Origin: CAMAUF01 sp046152925
Lineage (GTDB): Bacteria > Chloroflexota > Dehalococcoidia > Tepidiformales > Tepidiformaceae
DNA: 56,545 nt
Direction: 5' to 3'
Assembly: GCA_046152925.1 (NCBI GenBank)
Contig: JBJXFX010000051.1
Coordinates: 1 to 56,545, forward strand
Of this stretch, positions 49,382 through 56,545 are shown one piece after another. The stretch's first letter is position 1; each line of letters starts with the position of its first letter. Below the pieces are notes generated by a model. That model had not been told where the DNA came from. It made no database searches and saw nothing but the letters and a program-made list of their open reading frames with translations. A program made the position numbers and the translations under genes.

Positions 49382-50196
49382 GCACGGAGGTCCTCTTCGT
49401 CTCGCACGCTAGCGACCAAGGGACGGAGGCGGTCATCGCCTCCGTCTCCCGGTCGCTCGGGGCGGAGACGGTGGCCGTGCTTCGCCCCGAGCTGCTCAGC
49501 CGGTGCGTTTGGCGTCATGAGGTCGAGCCCCACGGGCAAACCAAGACGTCGATCCGTCCGCCGGGCGGGTCGGGGCTCGACGACGGGACGCTCCGCGTTG
49601 TCGTGAACCACGCGTATCACTTCCCCGTCCCGCCGGCGGCGAAGGCCTCGCTCAAGGACCGGGATTACGCGATTGCCGAGTTCGACGGGCTCGTCGCGAG
49701 CTGGCTGCTTTCCCTCGGCCGGCGCCTGATCAACCCCACCGGCCCACATGGAAGGCCGGGCCCGGCCAACGACCTCGAATGGCTGCTGATCGCTAAAGCC
49801 CACGGGCTGCCGGTCGCCAGGAACATCCGGTCGACCGCCGGGTCGTCGCTGCCGCGGCCCGTCAGCGGTGAGTCGCTGGTCCAGCGTGGTCCCTGGCCGG
49901 GCGGCGCGTCGGGGCCGATGCCCGCATCACTCGGGCCAGAGCTCGAAGGCTGCGAGACGGTCTTCGTCGCCGGGGAGCGCTCCACCGGACGGCTAGCGGC
50001 ACGTTTTGGCCAACAGTGCGCCGAAGCAGTGACGGCAACCGGGCTGCGCGCAGCTGCGTGGCGCTTCGTGGAAAGCGAGGGAGGATATCGCGTGGCCGCC
50101 ATCGACCCGATGCCGTCGATCGGGACGGCCGAGGAGGTCGACGCGTTCGCGGCGCTCGTCGTCCAGGTCGCCCGTGCTGGGGAGGCCGAGCGATGA
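49378..50196 (+). CDS. Degenerate ATP-grasp-like partner protein
   Basis: The 272-residue protein opens with a pre-ATP-grasp-like Rossmann segment EVLFVSHASDQGTEAVIASV (4-23). It has the block RRLINPTGPHGRPGPANDLE (about 115-134) then 'LLIAKAHGLPVARNIRST', which lines up in style with the N-R-P/P-x-A-N-K stretch preceding the ATP-binding domain of MvdD/RimK-like ligases. The following half is short and lacks a clear ATP-grasp nucleotide loop or metal D/E-x-N motif, so activity is doubtful. The GTG start overlaps the protease stop and its own stop overlaps the ligase ATG, so it is produced together with both. A partner or substrate-recognition subunit is inferred. Confidence 0.6.
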   Translation: MSTEVLFVSHASDQGTEAVIASVSRSLGAETVAVLRPELLSRCVWRHEVEPHGQTKTSIRPPGGSGLDDGTLRVVVNHAYHFPVPPAAKASLKDRDYAIAEFDGLVASWLLSLGRRLINPTGPHGRPGPANDLEWLLIAKAHGLPVARNIRSTAGSSLPRPVSGESLVQRGPWPGGASGPMPASLGPELEGCETVFVAGERSTGRLAARFGQQCAEAVTATGLRAAAWRFVESEGGYRVAAIDPMPSIGTAEEVDAFAALVVQVARAGEAER

Positions 50197-51110
50197 TCGT
50201 GCTCTTTGGGCGCGCAGACGACGCGCCACTCGCGATGGTCCGGGCAGCGCTCGCGGAGCGAGATGCGCCCGTGGTGTTTCTGGAACAGGCCCGGCTCGCG
50301 AGCTACGAGTTCCGGCTCGAGGTTGGCCCGTGTGGCGTCGACGGAGAGCTGATGGCAGACGGACACCGATTGCGGCTCGCCGGCGTCCGGGCGGCGTACG
50401 CCCGGATCCTCGGGCTCCCGAGCCAACGGGACGCGCTCGCAAGTGCTCGGGCAGAGGCTTTCCAGGAAGCATTTCTCCAATGGTTGGACCTCGCGCCCGC
50501 GCTGATCGTCAATCGCCCGGCGCGGATGGAGTCGAACGCCTCGAAGCCGTACCAGGGGCAACAGATCGCGCGGGCAGGGTTTCGCGTGCCCGCGACGTTG
50601 GTGACGAACGACCCCGAGGCCGTCCGGGAGTTCCAGAAGCGGACGCCGCGGCTCGTGTACAAGTCAGTCAGCGGGGTGCGCTCGATTGTGAAGGAGTTGA
50701 CCGACGGGGACATGGCGAGGCTCGACCGGGTCCGCGGGTTGCCCGTGCAGTTTCAGGAGTACGTTGCAGGTGACGACATACGGGTGCATGTCGCCGGCGC
50801 GCGCGCGTTCGCGACCCTGATTGAATCGGGCGCGACGGACTACCGATACGCCGGCCGGGACGGCTTGGAGGCGCAGCTTTCCGCGATCGACTTGCCCGCG
50901 GAGGTCGTGGCGCGCTGCGTCGCGCTCGCTGCGGAGCTGGAGCTCCCGCTCTGCGGGATCGACTTGCGACGCACCCCCAGCGGCGAGTACGTTTGCTTTG
51001 AGGCGAACCCGATGCCCGCTTTCAGCTATTACGAATCGCATACCGGCGCACCGATCGCCGCTACGATCGCCGAGATGCTCCTGGAGGCCGCCGATGGTGA
51101 ACGCACCTGA
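50193..51110 (+). CDS. ATP-grasp ligase, RimK/MvdD-like
   Basis: This 305-residue protein has N-terminal pre-ATP-grasp domain MIVLFGRADDAPLAMVRAAL, then LIVNRPARMESNASKPYQGQ (about 108-127) and QIARAGFRVPATLVTND. The ATP-binding strands are PRLVYKSVSGVRSIV (about 153) and VQFQEYVAGDDIRVHVAG (about 182), and the metal site is ELPLCGIDLRRTP (about 250) and YVCFEANPMPAFSYYE (about 266). These match the branch that includes graspetide maturases (MvdC/D, TgmB) and RimK, which join a carboxylate to an amine or hydroxyl using ATP. ATGA overlap fixes the start. It is most likely to act on a protein of this operon. Confidence 0.82.
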   Translation: MIVLFGRADDAPLAMVRAALAERDAPVVFLEQARLASYEFRLEVGPCGVDGELMADGHRLRLAGVRAAYARILGLPSQRDALASARAEAFQEAFLQWLDLAPALIVNRPARMESNASKPYQGQQIARAGFRVPATLVTNDPEAVREFQKRTPRLVYKSVSGVRSIVKELTDGDMARLDRVRGLPVQFQEYVAGDDIRVHVAGARAFATLIESGATDYRYAGRDGLEAQLSAIDLPAEVVARCVALAAELELPLCGIDLRRTPSGEYVCFEANPMPAFSYYESHTGAPIAATIAEMLLEAADGERT

Positions 51111-51438
51111 GAACCGATCGTTCTTGACGGGGAAGATCCTTGGGCGGAAGGCCCACCCGACGTTGGCCGATTACGACTTCGTGGAGCTCGCGGTGGCGCG
51201 GGCGGACGATGTCGAGGGGTTCCGGAACCTGCTAAGCCCGACCGTCGGGAGCACCATCTTGGTCGCCGCCCGGCGGGAGCTGTTGGGCGCGGCGGAGGCT
51301 GGCCAGGAGCTGCGCTGCCCGGCACGGCGCACGCCAGATGGCGCGATGGCTGATGCCAACCCAGAACCTGGGGCGTTTACCGTTGGAAAGCCGCGCCGGC
51401 GCACCGCCCGCAAGCCGCCCCCATCGCCGAACGCCTAG
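51094..51438 (+). CDS. Small protein with basic tail, last gene of the ATP-grasp operon
   Basis: I do not recognise this 114-residue protein. It has a compact first part (about 8-75: FLTGKILGRKAHPTLADYDF, DDVEGFRNLL), one Cys (LRCPARR), and a proline/arginine-rich end KPRRRTARKPPPSPNA. The ATG lies 17 bases inside the ligase gene, so the two are coupled. Its small size and place make it a candidate substrate or adaptor of the ligase. It ends in a CTAG shared by the stop codons of this gene and the convergent ABC gene. Confidence 0.6.
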   Translation: MVNAPENRSFLTGKILGRKAHPTLADYDFVELAVARADDVEGFRNLLSPTVGSTILVAARRELLGAAEAGQELRCPARRTPDGAMADANPEPGAFTVGKPRRRTARKPPPSPNA

Positions 51439-52115
51439 CGTTCGCGAAGCTCGCCGTCATGCATTTCGAGGACGCGGTCGGCGAGCGCGGCCATCGCGAG
51501 GTCGTGCGTGACCATCAGCCCGAGGACCTCGCGGCTCTTCACTTCTGCGATGAGCGATTGGACGACGGCGCGGCCACGGGTGCTATCGAGGCTGGCGGTT
51601 GGTTCGTCGACGAGCACGAGGCTCGGCGAGTTCATCAGGGCGCGGGCGATGGCGACGCGTTGACGTTCACCACCGCTGAGCGCGGTGGCGAGGGCGTTGG
51701 CACGGCGCGTCAGGTCCAGCTCGCCGAGGAGGCGGTCGGCGCGTTGCGCGGCCTCTTTCTTGGGGAGGCCCCCGATGTCCGCGATGACGAGCAGGTTCTC
51801 GCGGGCGGTGAGGAACGGCACGAGGTTGTTGGCCTGGAACACGTATCCGACGGTCGATCGCCGGAAGGTGGCCTGTTCACGGCCGCTGAGCTTCGCTACA
51901 TCGCGGTCCGCGAGGAGGATCTCGCCGCCGGTGGGCGTGAGAAGGCCGCCAAGCATGGCAAGCAGCGTGGTTTTGCCGGAGCCCGATGGCCCGACAACCG
52001 CGATGAACTCACCCGCGCTGGCCGTGAAACTCGCTTCGCGGACGGCGTGGACGGCATCGGCGCCCCGGCCGTAGGTCTTCGTGAGGCTCGACACGCGGAG
52101 GACGGGCTCGGTCAT
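51435..52115 (-). CDS. ABC transporter ATP-binding protein (LolD/MacB-like)
   Basis: The 226-residue ATPase has Walker A GPSGSGKTT (about 40-48), Q-loop YVFQANN, signature LSGGERQRVAIARAL (about 143-157), Walker B LVLVDEPTASLD (about 164) and the switch His in MVTHD. This is the compact form pairing with FtsX/MacB-type permeases, and the permease gene lies just upstream with a four-base overlap. The family exports or extracts lipoproteins, peptides or glycolipids. It is convergent with the ATP-grasp operon, so a functional link is possible by position but not shown by transcription. Confidence 0.92.
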   Translation of the reverse strand: MTEPVLRVSSLTKTYGRGADAVHAVREASFTASAGEFIAVVGPSGSGKTTLLAMLGGLLTPTGGEILLADRDVAKLSGREQATFRRSTVGYVFQANNLVPFLTARENLLVIADIGGLPKKEAAQRADRLLGELDLTRRANALATALSGGERQRVAIARALMNSPSLVLVDEPTASLDSTRGRAVVQSLIAEVKSREVLGLMVTHDLAMAALADRVLEMHDGELRER

Positions 52116-53218
52116 TGCTGCTGTCCCAGCGCGATTATCGGGTCGACCTTGAGGACTTGGCGCCCGGAGAACAGCGCTCCCACGAGGGCCGTGACGACGA
52201 GGATGATGACGGTCGTTACAAACGTCCCGGTGCTAAAGGCGACAGGCACGGAGGAAGCGCCGCGCGTCAGCAACCGCTCGGTGACAATCGCGAGCGGGAC
52301 AGAGATCGCGATGCCGATCACGGCGACCGTGAACACCTGCGTGAGGACTTGGCGGAAGACGAAGCCGCTGCTCGCGCCAAGGGCCTTGAGCATGCCGATT
52401 TGGGGCACCTTTTGGAGCGTGAGGACGTAGAAGAAGACGCCAATCACCATGCCGCCAATCAGAAAGCCGAAGACCTGCAAGGAGCGGACGGTCGACTGCT
52501 GGCCGGAGACGCCTTCGATGTTGGCGAAGGCGGTCGTCTTGGAGACGACCTCGTAGTCGGCGCTCTCCCGGCCAACGAGGCCGTCGCCCTGCAGGAGGAC
52601 GATGCTGGCTTCGGGCCGGACGGCGCCCTGGTCGCTGCTGTACTTCAGCTCCTGCCAGGTGGAGCGGAGGATGTAGACAGCCGGCTGGAAGAAGAAGTTC
52701 CCTTCATCTATCTCCCCAACAATGGTGAAGCGCTCAGTCGTCAGCCGGAGGGTGACGTCGAAGGTGTCGCCGATCCGGTAGCCGGAGAGCCGAAGGAATC
52801 GCGAGTCGGCGAGCAAGCCGCGCCCATCAGCAGGTGTGAGCGTTCGGCCCCTGGTCACGCGCGGCTCGGAGATGAGGCCGGGGTCGAAGCCGAGGAAGGC
52901 GGCGGACTCGATCGTGCCGTTCTTGAGGCGGTAGGGCGCGGCGACATAACCAAGCGGCGCAGCGGCATCGACGCCAGGGAGCGTGGTCAGCGCCGCCACC
53001 GTCTCGGCACCGATTTCGGAGCGGATGACGCTGAGGCCACCCTGCCGGGAGTAGGCGATCGCGTCGGCGTCGAAGCTCTTGAGCGCGCTGCCGGCGGCGA
53101 CGTTGAGGCCCACGCCGAGCCCGGAGATCATGAGGACGAGATACGAAATGAGCGTGACAACGAGTGCGATGAGGGCGAACTGGACCTTGCGGCGCCGGAT
53201 TTCCGTCAAACCGATCAC
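52112..53218 (-). CDS. FtsX/MacB-family (DevC-like) ABC permease
   Basis: The 368-residue permease has one N-terminal helix (about 12-35), a large extracytoplasmic domain (about 40-245, MacB-periplasmic-like, with 'GADGRGLLADSRFLRLSGYR'-type sequence near 130), and three C-terminal helices (about 247-268, 295-318, 338-358). That is the four-helix FtsX layout, including 'IGMLKALGASSGFVFRQVL' in the coupling region near 275-293. DevC-type heterocyst glycolipid exporters share this form. It is translated just before its ATPase. The cargo is unknown. Confidence 0.88.
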   Translation of the reverse strand: MIGLTEIRRRKVQFALIALVVTLISYLVLMISGLGVGLNVAAGSALKSFDADAIAYSRQGGLSVIRSEIGAETVAALTTLPGVDAAAPLGYVAAPYRLKNGTIESAAFLGFDPGLISEPRVTRGRTLTPADGRGLLADSRFLRLSGYRIGDTFDVTLRLTTERFTIVGEIDEGNFFFQPAVYILRSTWQELKYSSDQGAVRPEASIVLLQGDGLVGRESADYEVVSKTTAFANIEGVSGQQSTVRSLQVFGFLIGGMVIGVFFYVLTLQKVPQIGMLKALGASSGFVFRQVLTQVFTVAVIGIAISVPLAIVTERLLTRGASSVPVAFSTGTFVTTVIILVVTALVGALFSGRQVLKVDPIIALGQQQ

Positions 53219-53266
53219 TGATCGACCGTAGCAGAGGGCCTAGCCAGGCGATAGCGCATCCCCCGT

Positions 53267-53295
53267 TTGCCACAGCGCACCTATCTGCGCATACT
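53267..53295 (+). promoter_or_regulatory. Promoter of the small membrane protein gene
   Basis: TTGCCA (53267-53272) and CATACT (53290-53295) are separated by 17 bases. The ATG at 53329 follows a GGGAGAGAG purine run. A divergent ABC permease starts at 53218. Confidence 0.5.
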
Positions 53296-53328
53296 CCGGC
53301 CGGACATCAACCCGGGAGAGAGTCTCTA

Positions 53329-53730
53329 ATGGAATCGGCCATCAAGATCCTGATCGTGACGGGCACCTTGAGCCTGACCTACGCGTTCCTGCTCGGCTTT
53401 GCGATGGCGCAGGCACGGATGAAGGCTCCAGAGGCCCCGCGCCATCTCGTCACGACGCACATGGAGGGGTTGCTGGTTGGGGCCATCCATCTCGGTCTGA
53501 CCGTGGCCGTCGGATTCTCCGACCTGGCAAAGGGACTCGAGACGGTCGCCGCTGTGCTGCTTGGCGCGGGCGCGGCCCTCTCGTTGGCGGGCGGTACGCT
53601 CAACTGGCGCGCAGCAGTTGGAGACCAGTTTGCGGCCAAGTCACCTGGCTACCTGCTGCAGGCCGTCAGCGGACCGGTCAACGTTGTCGCGATCCTGATC
53701 GTGCTCGTGGGCGTCCTCGGTGCGCTCTAA
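53329..53730 (+). CDS. Small four-helix membrane protein
   Basis: This 133-residue protein has four hydrophobic segments: about 5-26 'IKILIVTGTLSLTYAFLLGF', 45-62 'EGLLVGAIHLGLTVAVGF', 70-90 'LETVAAVLLGAGAALSLAGG', and 110-132 'VSGPVNVVAILIVLVGVLG'. Conserved-looking His at 39 and 44 (RHLVTTHMEG) and an Asn-Trp near 92 are the only polar features. This matches the general look of small unannotated membrane proteins in hydrocarbon or aromatic degradation loci; I assign no function. It ends in a stop overlapping the convergent SnoaL-like gene. Confidence 0.68.
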   Translation: MESAIKILIVTGTLSLTYAFLLGFAMAQARMKAPEAPRHLVTTHMEGLLVGAIHLGLTVAVGFSDLAKGLETVAAVLLGAGAALSLAGGTLNWRAAVGDQFAAKSPGYLLQAVSGPVNVVAILIVLVGVLGAL

Positions 53731-54137
53731 CCCGGCCGGACGGCCCCGATCGTCGCCATGATCCCAAGCCGGTCGAAGTACTCGCGCTCGCGATAGATCA
53801 GTCCTTCGTAGACCTCGACGATGTCGACGATGAAGGCCTCGACGGTCTCGCCCGTTGGGGGGCGATCGGCGAACTCGCCCACGTGGCGGCCGGTGGCGTG
53901 GATCTCGGCGATTGAGGTGTCGCCGATGATGTGGACTTTCTTGATCTCCATCTTCGCGGCGAAACCGTCGACCATGAGCATCGGGAGCCCGACCATAAGC
54001 TCTGGCCCGCCGGCTTCTTGGACGCCGTTGGGGCCCGTGTAGGCGTACTCCGGATGCGTGACGGCGCGCAGTGCGTCCCAGTCACGGGCGTTGATGAAGC
54101 TGACCATGCGTTCGTGGGCGTTGGCGATGTCAATCAT
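53727..54137 (-). CDS. SnoaL/NTF2-like protein
   Basis: The 136 residues have the NTF2-like cone fold pattern: helix 'AHERMVSFINARDWDALRAV' (7-26), HPEYAYTGPNGVQEAGGPE, then strands 'MEIKKVHIIGDTSIAEIHAT', GRHVG and 'FIVDIVEVYEGLIYREREYF'. Members include polyketide cyclases, epoxide hydrolases and ketosteroid isomerases, and many act on small ring compounds. Its start overlaps the P450 stop by eight bases, so the two are co-translated and may act on the same substrate (inference). Confidence 0.82.
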   Translation of the reverse strand: MIDIANAHERMVSFINARDWDALRAVTHPEYAYTGPNGVQEAGGPELMVGLPMLMVDGFAAKMEIKKVHIIGDTSIAEIHATGRHVGEFADRPPTGETVEAFIVDIVEVYEGLIYREREYFDRLGIMATIGAVRPG

Positions 54138-55365
54138 ACGTTTGTCCTGGGGCCTCCGGGGTGAATTCGAGCCAGAGTTCGCGGAAGCCGCGGATCACGT
54201 GGCTCGGCCCGTGCCGGAAGGTGTTACGTCCGGGTGCGAAGCGGAGATCACGAAGTCGCGAAAGAAGTTGTTCGAACGCGACGCGGCCTTCGATGCGCGC
54301 GAGCGGCGCACCCACGCAGTAATGCACGCCCGCCCCGAAGGCGTAGTGGTCCTTGATGTGGCGGTGGATGTCGAAGCGCGTGGGGTCGTCCCAGAGGTCC
54401 GGGTCGCGATTCGCCGAACCGTACATCACCCAGACGCGCGAGCGAGCCGGGATGGTCACGCCACCGACGACGGTGTCTTCGAGCGTACGCCGGAAGAGCC
54501 CCTGGACCGGAGACTCGATGCGCAGCACCTCTTCGACGAAGTTCGGGATCAGTGAGCGGTCGCTCACGAGATCTGCCATCTGGTCAGGGTGATTGAGGAG
54601 GAGCCAGATGCCGCTGCAGATCATGTTCAGCGTCGTTTCCGTGCCGCCCATCATCAAGGTGACGAGCATGCCCTCGAGCTCTTGGTCGTGGAGCGTGCGG
54701 CCGCCGAAGCCGGGCATTTCGGTGCTGACGATGTGGGAGAGCAAGTCGTCACGCGGGTTCGCTGCGCGGTCGCGGGCGAGCGCGACCAGGTAGCGTCGTA
54801 GCGCCTGTCCTCCCTCCATGACCTCTTTCGTACGCTCCGGAGTCAGCATCCCGACGGCCGCCGACATGGCGTCGATCGTGCAGTCGACCCACTCCTTGAC
54901 CTGCGGGACGTCTTCGGGCGGGATGCCCATCTGCTCGACGAAGACCAGGACGGTGAGCGGCGTCGCGAACTGTTTGGAGAGCTCCACGGAGCCTTCCGCG
55001 GCGAACGTGTCGATCAGGCCGTTGATGATCTCGCGGACGCGCGATTCCAAGGGGGCGACGCCACGGGCGGAGAGCTGGCGGCCGACGATGGCGCGGTAGT
55101 GGTTGTGCTCGGGTGGGTCGCTCGCCGGCAGGGCGCCGGTCTGGCGGGCTCGTTCGCGGAGCTCGGGCGGAAGCTCCGCGAGGTTGACGCCGACGAGGTT
55201 GGAGAAGCGGTCCGGGTGCATGAGGACGTACTCGACATCCTCGTGCCGGGAGACGGCGAAAATGTCCGTCCCGGGGATCAGCGTGACGCCCGCTTCGCGG
55301 AGCGCGGCATGGGTGTCCCAAGGGCTTTCGACGTGCTCTAGGGTGAACGGGTTGAGGTCCGCCAT
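54130..55365 (-). CDS. Cytochrome P450
   Basis: The 411-residue bacterial class I-type P450 has I-helix LMMGGTETTLN (about 250-260), the ExxR pair in FVEEVLRIESP (about 290), 'RDPDLWDDPTRFDIHRH' (about 337) and heme loop YAFGAGVHYCVGAPLAR (about 357-373; Cys near 366 binds heme). It hydroxylates a small organic substrate with electrons from ferredoxin or another reductase; no redox partner gene is adjacent. The ATG at 55365 has GGAGGA upstream and a TACACT -10-like box at 55393-55398. The longer frame upstream is antisense to the neighbouring gene. Confidence 0.93.
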   Translation of the reverse strand: MADLNPFTLEHVESPWDTHAALREAGVTLIPGTDIFAVSRHEDVEYVLMHPDRFSNLVGVNLAELPPELRERARQTGALPASDPPEHNHYRAIVGRQLSARGVAPLESRVREIINGLIDTFAAEGSVELSKQFATPLTVLVFVEQMGIPPEDVPQVKEWVDCTIDAMSAAVGMLTPERTKEVMEGGQALRRYLVALARDRAANPRDDLLSHIVSTEMPGFGGRTLHDQELEGMLVTLMMGGTETTLNMICSGIWLLLNHPDQMADLVSDRSLIPNFVEEVLRIESPVQGLFRRTLEDTVVGGVTIPARSRVWVMYGSANRDPDLWDDPTRFDIHRHIKDHYAFGAGVHYCVGAPLARIEGRVAFEQLLSRLRDLRFAPGRNTFRHGPSHVIRGFRELWLEFTPEAPGQTYD

Positions 55366-55392
55366 GACGCATCCTCCGCGCGATGTCCGTGC

Positions 55393-55453
55393 AGTGTAGG
55401 TGAGCATGGCGGCCGGGGCATCGATCCCCAGAGGCTGCGGGGGCGCGTAGAAT
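55393..55453. promoter_or_regulatory. Divergent -10 boxes between P450 and MBL-fold genes
   Basis: TACACT on the minus strand (55398-55393) serves the P450 gene with a 27-base leader including GGAGGA. TAGAAT on the plus strand (55448-55453) lies eight bases before the MBL ATG at 55462, predicting little or no leader. The TACACT box is the same as those of uvrB and the exonuclease. Confidence 0.4.
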
Positions 55454-55461
55454 CCCGGCCC

Positions 55462-56439
55462 ATGCAGATCAGCCCCTCCGTCCGCGCCGTCCAAGTCCCC
55501 GACGAAAACCCGATGCACCCGGATTTCACGAACATCTACCTCGTGGGCAAGGGCCAGGTGCTCACCATCGACTCCGGCGAGGCGATGGACCGCTATAAGT
55601 GGATGCTCAAGGGCTATCTGGCCGCGACCGAGCGCGCTGAGGTGGCGCTCGCGGGGATCACGCATCACCACGCCGACCACAGCGGAAACCTCAAGTGGGT
55701 GCGCGAGGAGCTAAAGGCCGAGATTGTCGCGCCCAAGAAGGGCTTGCCGCTCCTCAAAGGGCGGCTCCCGAAGGACGGCGTGCGGACGTTCGAGGACGGC
55801 GAGGTGCTCGACCTCGACGGCGGCGTGCGCGTCCGGGTGATTTTCTCGCCGGGCCACAGCGTGGACTCGGTCTGCTACTACCTGGAGGAAGAGGGCATCC
55901 TCTTCAGCGGCGACACGCTCCTCGGGAGCAGCACGACGACCGTGCACGAGCTCGGGCCGTACCGCCGTTCGCTCCGGATGTTGCTCGAATTGCCGCACCT
56001 GAAGGTCATCTGTCCTGGCCACGGCAAGATCGTGCACGACCCGCGCGAGCGCTTGCAGATGTACATCAACCATCGGGACATGCGTGAGCGCCAGATCCTC
56101 GCCGCGCTGAAAGAGCACGGCGGGCCGCTCACGAGCTGGGAGATCATGCTCAAGCTGTACCCGGAGATCGACAAGCGCCTCCGACGCGCGGCCGACAACA
56201 ACGTGCGGAGCCACCTGACCCAACTCGAAGAGGAGGGCCAGGTCGCGGGGTACGCGGGGAAGCCGAAGAAGCCGAACCTGGCGAAGCAACAGCGTGACGT
56301 CGAACATGCCCGCCAGCGGGAGGCGACGATCAAGCAGGCGAAGAAGCTGGAGGCGGAGCAGCGCCGCGTCGAGGTGCGCGCACAGGAGAACCCGCCGTCG
56401 GCGGAGTGGTCGCAGCCACCGCGCTACGAGCTGAAGTGA
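55462..56439 (+). CDS. MBL-fold hydrolase with C-terminal winged-helix domain (LACTB2-like)
   Basis: In this 325-residue protein, the metallo-beta-lactamase core has THHHADHSGNL (about 68-78, metal ligands), FSPGHSVDSV (about 133), FSGDTLLGSS (about 152) and CPGHGKIV (about 184-191). An MBL-associated helix pair (QMYINHRDMRERQILAAL), a winged-helix-like segment and a long charged coiled tail (about 265-325) follow. LACTB2-type members are nucleases or thioester/lactone hydrolases; the substrate here is unknown. It is divergent from the P450 gene. Confidence 0.85.
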   Translation: MQISPSVRAVQVPDENPMHPDFTNIYLVGKGQVLTIDSGEAMDRYKWMLKGYLAATERAEVALAGITHHHADHSGNLKWVREELKAEIVAPKKGLPLLKGRLPKDGVRTFEDGEVLDLDGGVRVRVIFSPGHSVDSVCYYLEEEGILFSGDTLLGSSTTTVHELGPYRRSLRMLLELPHLKVICPGHGKIVHDPRERLQMYINHRDMRERQILAALKEHGGPLTSWEIMLKLYPEIDKRLRRAADNNVRSHLTQLEEEGQVAGYAGKPKKPNLAKQQRDVEHARQREATIKQAKKLEAEQRRVEVRAQENPPSAEWSQPPRYELK

Positions 56440-56468
56440 GGCGCTGGGTGGCCGTTTGGGGGCCACGA

Positions 56469-56482
56469 GCCCGAATTCGGGC
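56469..56482. terminator. Perfect palindrome after the MBL-fold gene
   Basis: GCCCGAATTCGGGC is a perfect 14-base palindrome starting 30 bases after the stop codon. As RNA it gives a short GC stem with an AATT loop but no following T-run, so termination is only possible. The remaining bases to 56545 show no gene. Confidence 0.4.
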
Positions 56483-56545
56483 GAATCCGGCGGCCTCAGA
56501 GGCAAGCACGTGGCGGTTTGGTGAACCCCCCTTGGGGCCAAGGAA

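Noticed and set aside
54130..54137. TTGACA-like hexamer on the minus strand near the SnoaL-like start
   Set aside because: It lies inside the coding overlap of two co-translated genes, and no -10 follows at proper spacing.

Overview
The window is a GC-rich (about two thirds G+C by eye), densely coded bacterial chromosome segment. It has no rRNA, CRISPR array, transposase or phage gene. The pairing of a DUF2298 (Chlor_Arch_YYY) membrane protein with a TIGR03663-type glycosyltransferase carrying a C-terminal beta-propeller, next to rnc-smc-ftsY, points to a member of the Chloroflexota. So do a luciferase-like F420-type oxidoreductase, a Ser-His (SipW-type) signal peptidase and small Prok-RING-like zinc proteins. 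This assignment is inferred from gene content only. Many neighbouring genes overlap by ATGA, GTGA or TGATG, so translational coupling is common. Several convergent pairs overlap at their stop codons.

Layout. 1-453: non-coding, with GGCTCAT copies and a seven-unit CCTCATC-type tandem repeat before a promoter. 454-3594: ThuA-like protein and zinc alcohol dehydrogenase facing a GH29 fucosidase. 3637-7303 (minus): PaiB-like protein, TPR protein and NicO metal transporter, leading into the fucosidase. 7387-10167: acyltransferase, small unknown, lone PEP/pyruvate-binding domain, prepilin peptidase. 10225-26112 (minus): a nearly gapless run rnc-smc-ftsY, then DUF2298 protein, two GT39-like membrane proteins, a flippase-like protein, a FAD oxidoreductase and a methyltransferase, read here as a surface-glycan module downstream of core division/secretion genes. 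26232-28185: two paralogous RING-like zinc proteins, a small membrane protein and an LLM oxidoreductase. 28354-31007: secreted dienelactone hydrolase, ferredoxin:thioredoxin reductase catalytic chain, VOC protein, DinB protein.

31071-34022 (minus) is a five-gene secretion cluster. It has two paralogous secreted proteins, a SipW-type signal peptidase, a DUF5305-like membrane protein and a secreted RTX-repeat protein. All three exported proteins share the same motif just after the signal peptide. A tRNA-Val(TAC) follows. 34323-37554 holds a divergent pair of DNA repair genes (5'-3' exonuclease and uvrB) with matching promoters that predict leaderless mRNAs. 37562-39397 is a glutaminase-STAS-cNMP fusion. 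39489-42586 (minus) is a catabolic-looking operon. 42670-47321 holds rdgB, a lipoprotein, a crotonase, a phosphotransferase, a stand-alone RAM-domain protein and moeA.

47447-51438 is the most unusual locus. Four overlapping genes encode an M6 metalloprotease without a visible signal peptide and with a Lys-Asp/Glu triplet-repeat tail, a degenerate ATP-grasp-like partner, a RimK/MvdD-like ATP-grasp ligase and a small basic-tailed protein. This resembles a peptide- or protein-modifying ligase system. 51435-53218 is an ABC exporter. The window ends with a small membrane protein, a SnoaL-like/cytochrome P450 pair and a metallo-beta-lactamase-fold hydrolase.
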